From Salibacterium lacus (GTDB lineage: Bacteria > Bacillota > Bacilli > Bacillales > Marinococcaceae): 64,000 nucleotides of DNA. The stretch covers positions 1,240,001 to 1,304,000 of the forward strand of contig NZ_JBHUML010000002.1 in assembly GCF_042684865.1 (NCBI RefSeq), given 5' to 3'. Shown one piece after another: positions 51,848 to 60,812 of the stretch; positions within the stretch are counted from its first letter, which is position 1, and every line of letters begins with the position of its first letter. The translations under genes and the position numbers were made by a program. The notes under the pieces are model-generated. The model was given only the letters and a program-made list of their open reading frames with translations, ran no database searches and was not told the origin of the DNA.

Positions 51848-52431
51848 GGATTCCTCCCTATTACAGGAGACCGGGATGGCAGCGTTTTTTTGCCGGCGCC
51901 GTAATCGGCGGCCTCGGAGGATGGGCTTTTTTCCTATTTCAGTTCGGGGCCGTTCATGAAGAACTGGTCATTGAAATAAATAAGCAGCGGCTTCAAATCG
52001 AAGAGCAGGAGGAGCAGATTGAAGTCCTTCGAAGCGAGGAACGCCGCCGCAATCAGGAAAATGAACAGAAGCTTACCATTCAGGACATTGAGCTTCTTTT
52101 CACGAATGAAAAAAGCACGGAATTGAATGAACTGGCTCTCTATGAGTTAAAGCAGCAGGCGGAAAACGAAGTGAAATTTTTAGACGGAAAAAACATTGAA
52201 AGTGTTGTCGAAGGGAAAGAATTAATAAAAAAAGCGGTGGAAAACAAGCGGTACGAAACCGGGGACAACGAATTCCGGCTCACCATCCGTGAAATGCACA
52301 TTTACACTACTCTGGAACTTCATTTAAAAATTCTTCCCCCGGAACAGGAAACGTCATCATTGCGCCTTGAAATGGAACATGGGCTGTCCCGGTCTTCAAG
52401 TGACTTTCCATCCGGAGGAATCTATACATGA
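51844..52431 (+). CDS. ytrI: Sporulation membrane protein YtrI
   Basis: 195 aa, one N-terminal transmembrane helix (FFAGAVIGGLGGWAFFLFQFG, about residues 14-34), then a coiled coil (ELVIEINKQRLQIEEQEEQIEVLRSEERRR) and an alpha/beta outer domain. YtrI is produced with YtrH during sporulation. Only two bases separate its stop from that of the convergent nrnA, without a terminator between them. Confidence 0.9.
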   Translation: MRIPPYYRRPGWQRFFAGAVIGGLGGWAFFLFQFGAVHEELVIEINKQRLQIEEQEEQIEVLRSEERRRNQENEQKLTIQDIELLFTNEKSTELNELALYELKQQAENEVKFLDGKNIESVVEGKELIKKAVENKRYETGDNEFRLTIREMHIYTTLELHLKILPPEQETSSLRLEMEHGLSRSSSDFPSGGIYT

Positions 52432-52433
52432 CA

Positions 52434-53387
52434 TTAAGCCTCGTAATTCCGGCACGCCTCTTTCAGCTCCTGAATGACCGCCTGCACTTCCTGTTCATCC
52501 ACAGCTTTTGCTCCGGAGGCCATTGGATGTCCTCCACCATCATGAGCTGCTGCGATATGGTGAATGGCAGGACCTTTGGAACGGAGCCGGACACGGTAAT
52601 TCTCATCCTGTTCAACAAAAAAGACCCATGCTTTCAGTCCTTTTGTTTCCGAGAACGAATTGACAAGCGCGGAGGACTCATTAATCGATATATCATATCG
52701 TTCCAGCATTTCTTTTGTCAAGCGGGCGACACCGACCCCTTCCGGTGACAATTCAAACTGCTGAAGGACTTCTCCTTTCAGGCGGACCAGCTTTTCATCA
52801 CTTTCATAGAAGCGGGTGAATAACTCTGTTGGATCAAAAGAAAAACGAAGCGCCTCTGCTGCCAGTTCAAGCGTTTGAGGAGTTGTATTGGAAAATTGAA
52901 AACGGCCGGTGTCTCCGACAATTCCCGCATACAAAAGGCGGGCCGCTTCTGTTGTCATGTCCCAGCCTTTTTCCTCCCGGGCGCTGAGAAACAGATCGAT
53001 GATCATCTCGGAGGTGGAACTTGCATTGGTGTTCACCCAGCTGTCCTGTCCGTAGATTTCCACTTCAGGATGGTGGTCAATCTTCACGACGTGATCTGCA
53101 TCCTTCCACCTTTGCCCATCAATGCGATCCGTGTTCGCCGTATCGCATATAACCGCGAGAAAGGAATCCGATGCGGTCAGCGTCTCTTCTTCTCCCTGCA
53201 TCTCTGCAAGAAAGGAAAGAGAAGGTTCATCTTCACCGACGGTACATACTGTTTTTTCCGGACAGTTATGCTGAATTAATGCCGCCATCCCGCCCTGGGA
53301 CCCCAGTGCGTCCGGATCCGGCTTTTCGTGCCGGTAAATGCCGATAACAGAATACCTCTCGATGGTTTGCAATATTGTCTGTTTCAT
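52434..53387 (-). CDS. nrnA: Bifunctional oligoribonuclease / pAp phosphatase NrnA
   Basis: DHH/DHHA1 phosphoesterase of 317 aa that degrades nano-RNA and hydrolyses 3'-phosphoadenosine-5'-phosphate. DHH core: HEKPDPDALGSQ, ICDTANTDRI, KIDHHPEVEIYG, GIVGDTGRFQFSNT. DHHA1 motif DGGGHPMASGAKA near the C-terminus. ATG 53387 chosen after AAAGGAAG; upstream in-frame starts lack a site. Also called ytqI. Confidence 0.95.
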   Translation of the reverse strand: MKQTILQTIERYSVIGIYRHEKPDPDALGSQGGMAALIQHNCPEKTVCTVGEDEPSLSFLAEMQGEEETLTASDSFLAVICDTANTDRIDGQRWKDADHVVKIDHHPEVEIYGQDSWVNTNASSTSEMIIDLFLSAREEKGWDMTTEAARLLYAGIVGDTGRFQFSNTTPQTLELAAEALRFSFDPTELFTRFYESDEKLVRLKGEVLQQFELSPEGVGVARLTKEMLERYDISINESSALVNSFSETKGLKAWVFFVEQDENYRVRLRSKGPAIHHIAAAHDGGGHPMASGAKAVDEQEVQAVIQELKEACRNYEA

Positions 53388-53475
53388 GCTATCTTCCTTT
53401 CTGTCAGCTTTCATGTTAAATCGATGTTGTATTTCCTTATAAGAACAACTGACATCAGTCATAGGAGGGAAAAAA

Positions 53476-53805
53476 GTGACCCCGGTTTTTATCATTATTC
53501 TTACGGCAGCCATTGCCATGTATGTCTATTACAAAGTAAAAGCCGTCCGGACAAAAACCCACGCCTACAAAAGATGGGTGCAGGCCAAGGCTAACATCAG
53601 TCTCGGGCTCTTTATGGCCGCTTTTGGAGCAAACCTGCTGCAGCTGGTCCGCGGACCTGTGGATATTATTGTAGGTGTCGTTTTTCTTCTCGTCGGCGCC
53701 GCCAACATCGTGTTTGGCTGGAGAGCCTTTCGTATACACGGCCCTTATGCCGCAGAAGAGGCTCAAAACCAACGACCGGGCAACCAAAAACAGGGACGTT
53801 CTTAA
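53476..53805 (+). CDS. ytpI: YtpI family membrane protein
   Basis: 109 aa with three hydrophobic helices (VFIIILTAAIAMYVYYKVK, SLGLFMAAFGANLLQLV, DIIVGVVFLLVGAANIVFGW). Family of unknown function found in this place in Bacillus. GTG start at 53476 with AGGAGGG upstream. Convergent with ytoI, separated by a bidirectional terminator. Confidence 0.88.
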   Translation: MTPVFIIILTAAIAMYVYYKVKAVRTKTHAYKRWVQAKANISLGLFMAAFGANLLQLVRGPVDIIVGVVFLLVGAANIVFGWRAFRIHGPYAAEEAQNQRPGNQKQGRS

Positions 53806-53834
53806 AGGATGCGGGATACCGCACCCTTTTTTTT
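53803..53834. terminator. Terminator between ytpI and ytoI
   Basis: GGATGCGG (53808-53815), loop GATA, CCGCACCC (53820-53827), then eight T on the plus strand. Confidence 0.8.
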
Positions 53835-53853
53835 GCCACGTACGACCTTTACT

Positions 53854-55164
53854 TTACCGGTCCAGCATTTGTGCCATCATAAGGGCCTTACCGACGATGC
53901 CGCCTTCATGATACAATTCCACATCCACTTTACCATGTCTTCTCCCCACTTCAAGCAGTTTCCCTTTCATATCAACCGTGCTTTCAATCTGAACAGGTTT
54001 GATAAAATACAGGGTAATATTCTCCACGACAATATCCCCCCGCTTGTACTGACGGAGCAGACGGCTTCCGGTTTCTGTGACAAGTGTCGAAAGAACACCG
54101 TAGGATATCATACCGAGGTGATTGGTCATTTGAGGTGTGACGTCGCACTGATAGTGGTAATCGGAATCCGGCCCGGTTTCATGGAACCGGCCGGTGATTA
54201 AGTCATCAATAGTCTCCCCGACATGAGGCTGCCGCTGCGTCATCTGCAGTGCTTTGAGCACATCCTGACGGCTGATCACGCCCAGAAGCCGGTTCTGCTC
54301 ATCTATTACCGGCAGCAGTTCAATACCTTCCCAGACCATCACATGCGCAACAGAGGCGACAGAGGTTCTCTCTTTGACAGTGATAGGATTTTTGGTCATA
54401 ACCTGTTCAATCGGAACAGTCATATCTGCACCAAGAACGTCTTTGGCAGCTACCATTCCCCGTACTTTCATGTCCCCGTCAATAACAGGATAACGACTGT
54501 GGCTGGTACGGCTGTTTATTTCGTGCCACTTTTTCACATCGTTGTCGCTGGAAAGGAAAAGGGTGTCCTGCAGGGGAATCAATATATCGTCAACAAGTAC
54601 AATTTCCTTCTTGATTAACTGATCATAGATAGCCCGGTTAATCATGGTTGCCACCGTAAATGTATCGTATGTAGTAGAAATCACAGGCATCCCAAGTTCA
54701 TCGGCCAGCGCAATGACGTTCTCATTGGTATCAAATCCACCGGTTATCAACACTGCCGCCCCGGCTTCAAGCGCCAGCTTATGAACCTGATAGCGGTTGC
54801 CGACAATCAAAAGGTTTCCAGGCTCTACGTAACGCATCATAGCCTCAAGCTTCATAGCTCCTATCACAAAGCGGTTCAGCGTTTTATGAAGACCGTTCCT
54901 TCCTCCAAGCACCTGCCCGTCTACAATATTAACTACTTCCGCGTACGTCAGCTTTTCAATATTATCTTTTTGTTTCTTTTCAATACGGATGGTGCCGACC
55001 CGCTCGATCGTGCTGACAAGCCCCTGATTTTCCGCTTCTTTTATTGCCCGGTAGGCTGTCCCCTCACTGACATTCAGCGATTTGGCCACACGCCGCACCG
55101 ATATTTTTTCTCCAACACCGAGCTCGGTAATATGCTGCAATATCTGTTCATGTTTTGTCGCCAT
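53854..55164 (-). CDS. ytoI: YtoI-type regulator: HTH, DRTGG, two CBS domains, hotdog domain
   Basis: 436 aa multi-domain protein. N-terminal winged helix (KISVRRVAKSLNVSEGTAYRAIKEAENQGLV, residues 15-50), DRTGG domain (about 70-185), two CBS repeats (SRYPVIDGDMKVRGMVAAKDVLG and LLPVIDEQNRLLGVISRQDVL, about 200-310), and a C-terminal thioesterase-like hotdog fold (about 315-436). CBS pairs bind adenine nucleotides; the target is unknown. ATG 55164 is taken because GAGGTGA lies eight bases upstream. Possibly a nucleotide-responsive DNA-binding regulator. Confidence 0.88.
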   Translation of the reverse strand: MATKHEQILQHITELGVGEKISVRRVAKSLNVSEGTAYRAIKEAENQGLVSTIERVGTIRIEKKQKDNIEKLTYAEVVNIVDGQVLGGRNGLHKTLNRFVIGAMKLEAMMRYVEPGNLLIVGNRYQVHKLALEAGAAVLITGGFDTNENVIALADELGMPVISTTYDTFTVATMINRAIYDQLIKKEIVLVDDILIPLQDTLFLSSDNDVKKWHEINSRTSHSRYPVIDGDMKVRGMVAAKDVLGADMTVPIEQVMTKNPITVKERTSVASVAHVMVWEGIELLPVIDEQNRLLGVISRQDVLKALQMTQRQPHVGETIDDLITGRFHETGPDSDYHYQCDVTPQMTNHLGMISYGVLSTLVTETGSRLLRQYKRGDIVVENITLYFIKPVQIESTVDMKGKLLEVGRRHGKVDVELYHEGGIVGKALMMAQMLDR

Positions 55165-55333
55165 TCTGTTGTTCACCTCTTCTCCGGCTGAAACTGTATC
55201 ATTTTTCAGGTAACTCTGTATTACTTTTCATTATACGCAGGCCTTTCCGGGAAAGCAAGATGATTCAACAGCTGACGTTCACAACACAATAATGGAAGCG
55301 TTCTATTTATGTAAGAGAATATCTTTCAACATA

Positions 55334-55380
55334 AAAAAGCTGTTTCAATGGTAACTGCACTTACCTTGAAACAGCTCTTC
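55334..55380 (-). terminator. Terminator after ytkL
   Basis: AGCTGTTTCAATGGTAA (from 55340) pairs with TTACCTTGAAACAGCT (to about 55377); six T follow on the minus strand. Region 55165-55389 otherwise holds the ytoI promoter area and no gene. Confidence 0.85.
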
Positions 55381-55389
55381 ATCCTTTCG

Positions 55390-56073
55390 TTACAAATCGA
55401 TGGATCCGCCGGGCTTCAACGCCTGCCCTTTTACCGGTGAAATCGATTTAACAAAGGCGTCACCGTCCTGGTTTATCAATGGAAACGTGTTGTAATGAAC
55501 CGGTACGACGTATTCTGGTTTTATCCATTCAACCGCCTTGGCTGCATCAACAGGTCCCATGGTGAAATTATCCCCGATCGGGATGAAAAGAAGATCGATA
55601 TCATACCGTTCGCCGATCATCTTCATGTCCGAAAACAAACCGGTGTCTCCCATATGGTAGATGGTTTTTCCTTCCGCTTCAAAGATGATTCCGGTCGGCA
55701 TGCCGGTATAGATCGTTTCTCCGCTTTCTCCCGTGAAGGAGGAACTGTGGAAAGCCTGTGTCATCGATACTCTGCCAAAGTCAAACGTACAGCCTCCGCC
55801 AATATTGAGAGGATGCGTCTCAAGACCTTTCGTCCCCAGGTAGGAAGCCAGCTCAACCGGCGCTACAACAAACGCATTGGTTCGTTTTGCTATATCTATT
55901 GTATCCCCGACATGATCATCGTGTCCGTGTGTCAGCAGAATAACATCCGGATTCACTTCATCTGCATTTAAATCCGTATTGCCATTACCGGTAATGAAAG
56001 GATCAATTAAAATACTTTTTCCATTTGCTTCAAGATGAACCACGGAGTGGCCGTGATATGTTACATTCATCAT
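55390..56073 (-). CDS. ytkL: Metal-dependent hydrolase, UPF0173 (YtkL-like)
   Basis: Metallo-beta-lactamase-fold hydrolase of 227 aa, substrate unknown. Zinc ligands: LTHGHDDHVGDT (HxHxDH, residues 49-60), AFHSSSF, HMGDTGLF and VPVHYNTFP. RBS AAAGGAGG before two adjacent ATG codons; the second (56070) has better spacing. Terminator behind it; the small secreted-protein gene lies just upstream. Confidence 0.9.
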   Translation of the reverse strand: MMNVTYHGHSVVHLEANGKSILIDPFITGNGNTDLNADEVNPDVILLTHGHDDHVGDTIDIAKRTNAFVVAPVELASYLGTKGLETHPLNIGGGCTFDFGRVSMTQAFHSSSFTGESGETIYTGMPTGIIFEAEGKTIYHMGDTGLFSDMKMIGERYDIDLLFIPIGDNFTMGPVDAAKAVEWIKPEYVVPVHYNTFPLINQDGDAFVKSISPVKGQALKPGGSIDL

Positions 56074-56155
56074 TCATGCCTCCTTTACTTGATACCGGTA
56101 ATGGTGTTCCCCTTTTCTTTCGATACTTAAACATCTTTTCGGGAAAGTTTCCGCC

Positions 56156-56533
56156 CTATTCTTCTTTTTTCCAAAGCCAGGTGTGAAGCTCTCCTTCTTC
56201 ATCCTGCCATCGCACATCCAGGCGTTCGAGTGGAGGAAGCTCCGTACCGCGGAGCGCTTCAGCCAGCTCTTCTTTCGTCGATTCCGGGGAGATGCCCGTC
56301 TGTTCGTACAGTTTCTCGACATGAGGCCGGGCCTTTCTTCCATGCCACGCTCTGCCCTGGGCATGGTATTCGTACGAATCAGGGCTGTTGTATTCCCAGT
56401 GAAAATAGGTTCCATCCTCTGTCTCGGCGGTGGCTTGAAAAAGAAACACTTCCTGGAGAGAAGCTGCAGCTGCACTGCTGCTTTCTGCTGCCAGTATGAG
56501 AAAGACGGCGGCAGCCGCCCGCAAGCTTTTCAT
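56156..56533 (-). CDS. Small secreted protein of unknown function
   Basis: About 125 aa with a signal peptide: KSLRAAAAVFLILAAESSSAAAAS, positive start, hydrophobic core, and an AAA-type cleavage region near residue 23. The mature part is acidic and aromatic-rich (TYFHWEYNSPDSYEYHAQG, and DEEGELHTWLWKKEE at the end), without cysteines. I recognise no family with confidence. ATG 56533 fits GAGGTG six bases upstream. It lies between the SDR gene and ytkL on the same strand, with a gap of 82 bases to ytkL. Confidence 0.7.
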   Translation of the reverse strand: MKSLRAAAAVFLILAAESSSAAAASLQEVFLFQATAETEDGTYFHWEYNSPDSYEYHAQGRAWHGRKARPHVEKLYEQTGISPESTKEELAEALRGTELPPLERLDVRWQDEEGELHTWLWKKEE

Positions 56534-56589
56534 ATTCATCACCTCTGCCGGATAGGATGCACAGCAGCTTTCCCTTTTATACCCGGAAC

Positions 56590-57348
56590 TCAACGCCATT
56601 TGTGCAGCACATCCACCCCGCCTGTTACTTCCAGTACCGTTCCGGTAATCATATCGGAGTGTTCCTCACATAAAAAAGTAATAGCACGGGCAATATCTCC
56701 GCCCGCTGCCGGTCTTCCCACCGGTGTTTTAGGATCCTGCACGCGGCGGGCTTCCGGAATGGAAGCTTCTTTGTAATCTGAGGTGACGACACCCGGACAC
56801 ACCATATTTACCGTGATTCCATTTTCCGCTTCTTCAATCGATACCGTTTTCGTAAGGGAGACAAGTCCGGATTTCGCCGCAGCATAAGCCGAACGATAAA
56901 TCCACGCCGGGGCATCACCGGCTCCCTGAAATCCATACGTCACAATACGTCCGTACTGCTGATTTCTCATCGTGGGAATAACTTCCCGGAAAAGGTGGAA
57001 CACCGCAGATAAATTCCCCTGAATCATTTCGTTCCACTCTTCTGTGGAGTAGTCCATTAATTTTTTTCGTTCAAATACATAAGGACCGGCGTTGCATACG
57101 AGTACGTCCAGTCTGCCGAACTGTTCAACAGCGGAAGCAGCGAGCTTTTTTATATCTGCCTCTGCTGTCATATCAGCCTGAACAACATGAAGGCGGTCCC
57201 GGCAGGACACCCACTCCTGCTGCATCATTTCGGCAGCTTCTACGTCCCGGAAATAACTGACTGTCACCGCGTACCCATCTTGAAGAAACTGCTCAGCTGC
57301 TTTCTTTCCAAGTCCTTTCGTTCCCGCTGTAATCAGTACGTGCCTCAT
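56590..57348 (-). CDS. ytkK: Short-chain dehydrogenase/reductase (YtkK-like)
   Basis: NAD(P)-dependent oxidoreductase of 252 aa resembling 3-oxoacyl-ACP reductases. Nucleotide site ITAGTKGLGKKAAE (residues 6-19), VCNAGPYV near 85, catalytic YAAAKSG (Tyr and Lys near 154-158) and PGVVTSD. The usual serine is less evident: the segment before the Tyr reads FQGAGDAPAWIYRSAY. Substrate unknown. ATG 57348 follows AAGGAGG. Position between ytkL and argH as in B. subtilis. Confidence 0.88.
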   Translation of the reverse strand: MRHVLITAGTKGLGKKAAEQFLQDGYAVTVSYFRDVEAAEMMQQEWVSCRDRLHVVQADMTAEADIKKLAASAVEQFGRLDVLVCNAGPYVFERKKLMDYSTEEWNEMIQGNLSAVFHLFREVIPTMRNQQYGRIVTYGFQGAGDAPAWIYRSAYAAAKSGLVSLTKTVSIEEAENGITVNMVCPGVVTSDYKEASIPEARRVQDPKTPVGRPAAGGDIARAITFLCEEHSDMITGTVLEVTGGVDVLHKWR

Positions 57349-57416
57349 CCTGTAAACCTCCTTCAACCTACAGAACTATTATACATGATTCAAAAACACG
57401 TGGAAAAAATATCGAC

Positions 57417-57442
57417 GTTTATTTCCAGCAGAGAGAGGGAAT
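57417..57442 (+). promoter_or_regulatory. Sigma-B-type promoter of the usp gene
   Basis: GTTTAT at 57417-57422, 14 bases, GGGAAT at 57437-57442. A strong match to GTTTAA-N12-15-GGGWAW, with the same spacing as the trxA candidate. The transcript would begin with a hairpin ATTCAGAA/TTCTGAAT (57454-57479) just ahead of the ribosome-binding site. Confidence 0.6.
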
Positions 57443-57494
57443 GTTATTATAAAATTCAGAATTATCAAGAGTTCTGAATCACAGGAGGGATAGC

Positions 57495-57929
57495 ATGACA
57501 ACATACAAAAATATCCTCGTTGCTGTAGACGGTTCCAAAGAGTCGAATACTGCGCTGAATAAAGCAGTTAATATGGCTGTCGATCAGCAGGCCGCTCTCA
57601 TCATTGTTCATATTATCGACACCCGTACCTTCGCGACGATTGAACAGTACGACAGAACAATCGTTTCCCGTGCGGAACAATACGGACAGGAGCTTGTGCA
57701 GCAGTACCAGGAAGAAGCAGAAAAAGCTGGAGTGGAAAAGGTGCATACTGTTGTCGATTTTGGCTCACCGCGGGTGAAAATTCCTAAAGATATTGCCAAA
57801 CAATACGAGGTCGATTTGATTTTGACAGGAGCAACCGGCTTAAATACGGTGGAACGTATTCTAATAGGGAGTGTATCAGAAGCGGTTGCCAGACAGGCAT
57901 CCTGTGATGTGCTGATTGTCCGCTCCTGA
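57495..57929 (+). CDS. Universal stress protein (UspA family)
   Basis: 144 aa single-domain Usp. Starts with YKNILVAVDGSKESNTALNKAV; the ATP-binding signature is GATGLNTVERILIGSVSEAVA (G-x2-G-x9-G-S, residues 112-132), so it is probably an ATP-binding type. RBS CAGGAGGG. A sigma-B-like promoter lies 50 bases upstream, consistent with a general-stress role. Divergent from the SDR gene and convergent with argH. Confidence 0.93.
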   Translation: MTTYKNILVAVDGSKESNTALNKAVNMAVDQQAALIIVHIIDTRTFATIEQYDRTIVSRAEQYGQELVQQYQEEAEKAGVEKVHTVVDFGSPRVKIPKDIAKQYEVDLILTGATGLNTVERILIGSVSEAVARQASCDVLIVRS

Positions 57930-57949
57930 TGATTTCTCCGTAACGAAAA

Positions 57950-57978
57950 TCAGCCGCATGGATCTCCATGACGGCTGG
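57950..57978. terminator. Convergent terminator between usp and argH
   Basis: CAGCCG-CATGGA (57951-57962) with TCCATG-A-CGGCTG (57965-57977), one bulge; GGTTT on the plus strand, GATTTTCG on the minus strand. Confidence 0.6.
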
Positions 57979-58003
57979 TTTGAATGAAACGGAACATACT
58001 CCT

Positions 58004-59380
58004 TTATTTTTCCTGCACTTTGTCCTGCGCCTTTTCTATAGCATGGCGGACCTGGTCGAATCCGGTTCCGCCGGCGCTGTTTCGTCTTGCCACAACGGTG
58101 GAGGGCTTCAGCACTTCATAAATATCTTCTTCAAACAGTGTACTGGCTGTTTTGTATTCTTCCATGGAAAGGTCCAGCAGATACATTCCTTTTTCAATAC
58201 ACTTCAGTACAAGTTTCCCGACAACCTCGTGAGCTTCCCGGAATGGAAGACCTTTTGCTGCGAGGTAATCGGCAAGTTCGGTTGCATTGGAAAAGTCCGA
58301 GTGAGTCTCTTTTTCCATCACACCGGTATTTACGTTCATCGTTTCAATCATGCCGCTGAAAATCTTCAGTGATCCTTCAAGCGTCGTGACGGTATCAAAC
58401 ATGCCCTCTTTGTCTTCCTGCATATCCTTGTTATAGGCAAGAGGAAGTCCTTTTAAGAGCGTCAGAAGGGACACAAAATTACCGTACACCCGGCCGGTTT
58501 TGCCGCGCACGAGCTCTGCCATATCCGGATTTTTCTTCTGCGGCATAATGCTGCTTCCGGTAGCAAACGTATCATCGAGCTCCACAAAGTTGAATTCCTG
58601 GCTCGACCATAGAATCAATTCCTCGGAGAAACGGGATAAGTGCATCATAATCATGGACGCCGCGCTCATGAATTCCAGGATAAAATCCCGGTCGCTTACT
58701 GCATCCAGGCTGTTCTCGTATACCGCGTCAAAGCCGAGCAGTTCCGCTGCGTATTCCCGGTCAATGGGAAATGTCGTTCCGGCAAGCGCACCGGCTCCGA
58801 GCGGAGAAGTGTTCAATCGTTTCAGGCTGTCTTCCAGTCTGGTGTAATCCCGTTCCAGCATCCAGAAATAAGCCATGAGATGATGGGCAAACGATACCGG
58901 CTGCGCCCGCTGCAGATGAGTATAACCCGGAATAATTGTTTCGACATGCTGTCCGGCCTGTCCAAGAAGCGCCTGCTGCAGCTGTTTGATATTATCCATG
59001 ATTTCCTTGGTATGTTTTTTTAAGTAAAGATGCATGTCTGTTGCAATCTGGTCATTACGGCTCCGACCGGTGTGAAGCTTTCCGCCGACCGGACCAATTT
59101 CATCAGTGAGCAGCTTCTCCAGATTCAAATGAATATCCTCATTCTGCACGGAGTATTCCAGCTCATCTTTTTCTGCTTTTTCCATCAGCGTGTGAAGCCC
59201 CGTTTTTATTGTGGAAGCTTCTTCTTCCGTAAGGATATTACAGTATTCGAGCATCTGGACATGGGCAAGACTGCCTTCGATATCCTCCTGCACCAATTCT
59301 TTATCAAAAGGAATGGATGCCCCGAAGGCATCCACCCATTCTTCCGCACTTTTTGTAAATCTTCCGCCCCACAGCTTCAT
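58004..59380 (-). CDS. argH: Argininosuccinate lyase
   Basis: Last step of arginine synthesis, argininosuccinate to arginine plus fumarate. 458 aa homotetramer of the fumarase superfamily. LWGGRFTKSAEEWV, LHTGRSRNDQIATDMHL, TIIPGYTHLQRAQPVSFAHHL, and signature GSSIMPQKKNPDMAELVRGK with the catalytic serine. The start ATG shares one base with the argG stop (TGATG), so it is translationally coupled. Confidence 0.97.
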   Translation of the reverse strand: MKLWGGRFTKSAEEWVDAFGASIPFDKELVQEDIEGSLAHVQMLEYCNILTEEEASTIKTGLHTLMEKAEKDELEYSVQNEDIHLNLEKLLTDEIGPVGGKLHTGRSRNDQIATDMHLYLKKHTKEIMDNIKQLQQALLGQAGQHVETIIPGYTHLQRAQPVSFAHHLMAYFWMLERDYTRLEDSLKRLNTSPLGAGALAGTTFPIDREYAAELLGFDAVYENSLDAVSDRDFILEFMSAASMIMMHLSRFSEELILWSSQEFNFVELDDTFATGSSIMPQKKNPDMAELVRGKTGRVYGNFVSLLTLLKGLPLAYNKDMQEDKEGMFDTVTTLEGSLKIFSGMIETMNVNTGVMEKETHSDFSNATELADYLAAKGLPFREAHEVVGKLVLKCIEKGMYLLDLSMEEYKTASTLFEEDIYEVLKPSTVVARRNSAGGTGFDQVRHAIEKAQDKVQEK

Positions 59381-60585
59381 CAGACGTTGACACCGTTTCT
59401 CTTAACCATACTATGCACTTTCGTCGGAAGTCCCCATAGATTAATAAATCCAACAGCTGAATGATGGTCGAATTCATCATCGGGGGTATATGTGGCAAGT
59501 TTTTCATTGTAAAGAGACAATTCGGATTTTCTTCCTTCCACTATGGCATGCCCTTTAAACAGTTTTACTCTGACAAGACCTGTTACGTTCTGCTGTGTTT
59601 CTTTGAGAAATGCTTCCAGACCATCTCTGATTTGTGAGAACCATAGTCCGTCGTAGATAACCTCCGAAAGTTTTTTCTCCATCACCGGTTTGAAGTGCGC
59701 CACTTCTTTTGGAAGTGTCAGATCTTCCAGTTCTTTATGTGCCTGAATCAGGGTCATGGCACCCGGGCACTCATAAACTTCCCGCGACTTAATCCCAACC
59801 ATTCTATTTTCCACATGGTCAATTCTTCCGACACCATGTTTTCCGGCAGTACGGTTCAATTCCTGAATCAAATCGTCCAGTTCATACGTCGTACCGTTCA
59901 GGGCAACAGGTTTACCCTGCTGGAATTCTATTTCCACCATATCCGGTTCATCGGGTGTTTTCTCAAGCGGATTGGTCAATTCATACGCGCCTTCCGGCGG
60001 AGTAGTCCACGGATCTTCAAGAATTCCACATTCATTGCTTCTTCCCCATAGATTCTGGTCCACAGAATATGGATTATCGAGATCAATCGGAATCGGAATC
60101 TCATGCTGCTTTGCATATTCGATTTCTTCATCTCTGGACCAGCCCCAGCTTCTTACCGGAGCAAGAACTTCCAAATCCGGGTTGAGTGCCTGGATGGAAA
60201 CTTCAAATCTCACCTGGTCGTTACCTTTACCGGTACAGCCGTGAGCTACCGCATCCGCGTTCGTCTGTTCTGCAATTTCGACCAGTTTCTTTGAAATCAG
60301 CGGTCTTGAAAGAGCGGAAACGAGTGGATATTTCTGTTCGTATAATGCATGAGCCTGCATAGCCGGCAGTACGAATTCTTCGGCAAATTCTTTTGTTGCA
60401 TCCACGGTATAGGATTGCACCGCTCCTACCTGCAGCGCCTTATCTTTTACAAACTCAAGATTATTTCCTTCTCCTACATCAAGGCCTACCGCCACTACAT
60501 CATACCCCTGATCAGTGAGCCACCGGATCGCCACAGATGTGTCAAGTCCTCCGGAATACGCCAAAACAACCTTCTTGTTCGCCAT
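59380..60585 (-). CDS. argG: Argininosuccinate synthase
   Basis: ATP-dependent condensation of citrulline and aspartate; 401 aa. P-loop-like LAYSGGLDTSVAIRWL (residues 7-22), GCTGKGNDQVRFE near 115-127, and SNECGILEDPW. Start ATG 60585 (MANKKVVLAYSGG) has AGGGAATC upstream; an earlier in-frame ATG lies in the operator region. ARG-box-like sequences are found 20-60 bases upstream. First gene of argGH. Confidence 0.96.
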   Translation of the reverse strand: MANKKVVLAYSGGLDTSVAIRWLTDQGYDVVAVGLDVGEGNNLEFVKDKALQVGAVQSYTVDATKEFAEEFVLPAMQAHALYEQKYPLVSALSRPLISKKLVEIAEQTNADAVAHGCTGKGNDQVRFEVSIQALNPDLEVLAPVRSWGWSRDEEIEYAKQHEIPIPIDLDNPYSVDQNLWGRSNECGILEDPWTTPPEGAYELTNPLEKTPDEPDMVEIEFQQGKPVALNGTTYELDDLIQELNRTAGKHGVGRIDHVENRMVGIKSREVYECPGAMTLIQAHKELEDLTLPKEVAHFKPVMEKKLSEVIYDGLWFSQIRDGLEAFLKETQQNVTGLVRVKLFKGHAIVEGRKSELSLYNEKLATYTPDDEFDHHSAVGFINLWGLPTKVHSMVKRNGVNV

Positions 60586-60603
60586 GTTTATGATTCCCTC
60601 CAT

Positions 60604-60646
60604 CTTCAGGTGAATATTAATACTGAAGTTATTATTTTTATACATC
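60604..60646 (-). promoter_or_regulatory. ARG-box-like operator upstream of argG
   Basis: Two A/T-rich 18-mers resembling the AhrC/ArgR box CATGAATAAAAATTCAAG: GATGTATAAAAATAATAA within 60629-60646 (minus) and GGTGAATATTAATACTGA at 60609-60626 (plus). The second lies inside a palindrome bounded by CTTCAG and CTGAAG (60604-60628). Arginine-dependent repression is inferred. Confidence 0.5.
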
Positions 60647-60812
60647 AATGAGCAAAAATAGGAGAGGCTCCTGCCTCACGATTCATTTATCTGTCATTCT
60701 TGTTTAACTGTTATTGATAACTTTAACAAGAGTTTTATGATTTTGCAATACTTATTCATAAAAAAGCATAAAAATTTATCACCCCTCTCTATTGAAAAAA
60801 TTTCATACTCTA

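Noticed and set aside
56074..56475. 133-codon minus-strand frame behind ytkL
   Set aside because: Overlaps the secreted-protein gene in another frame and lacks a start site.
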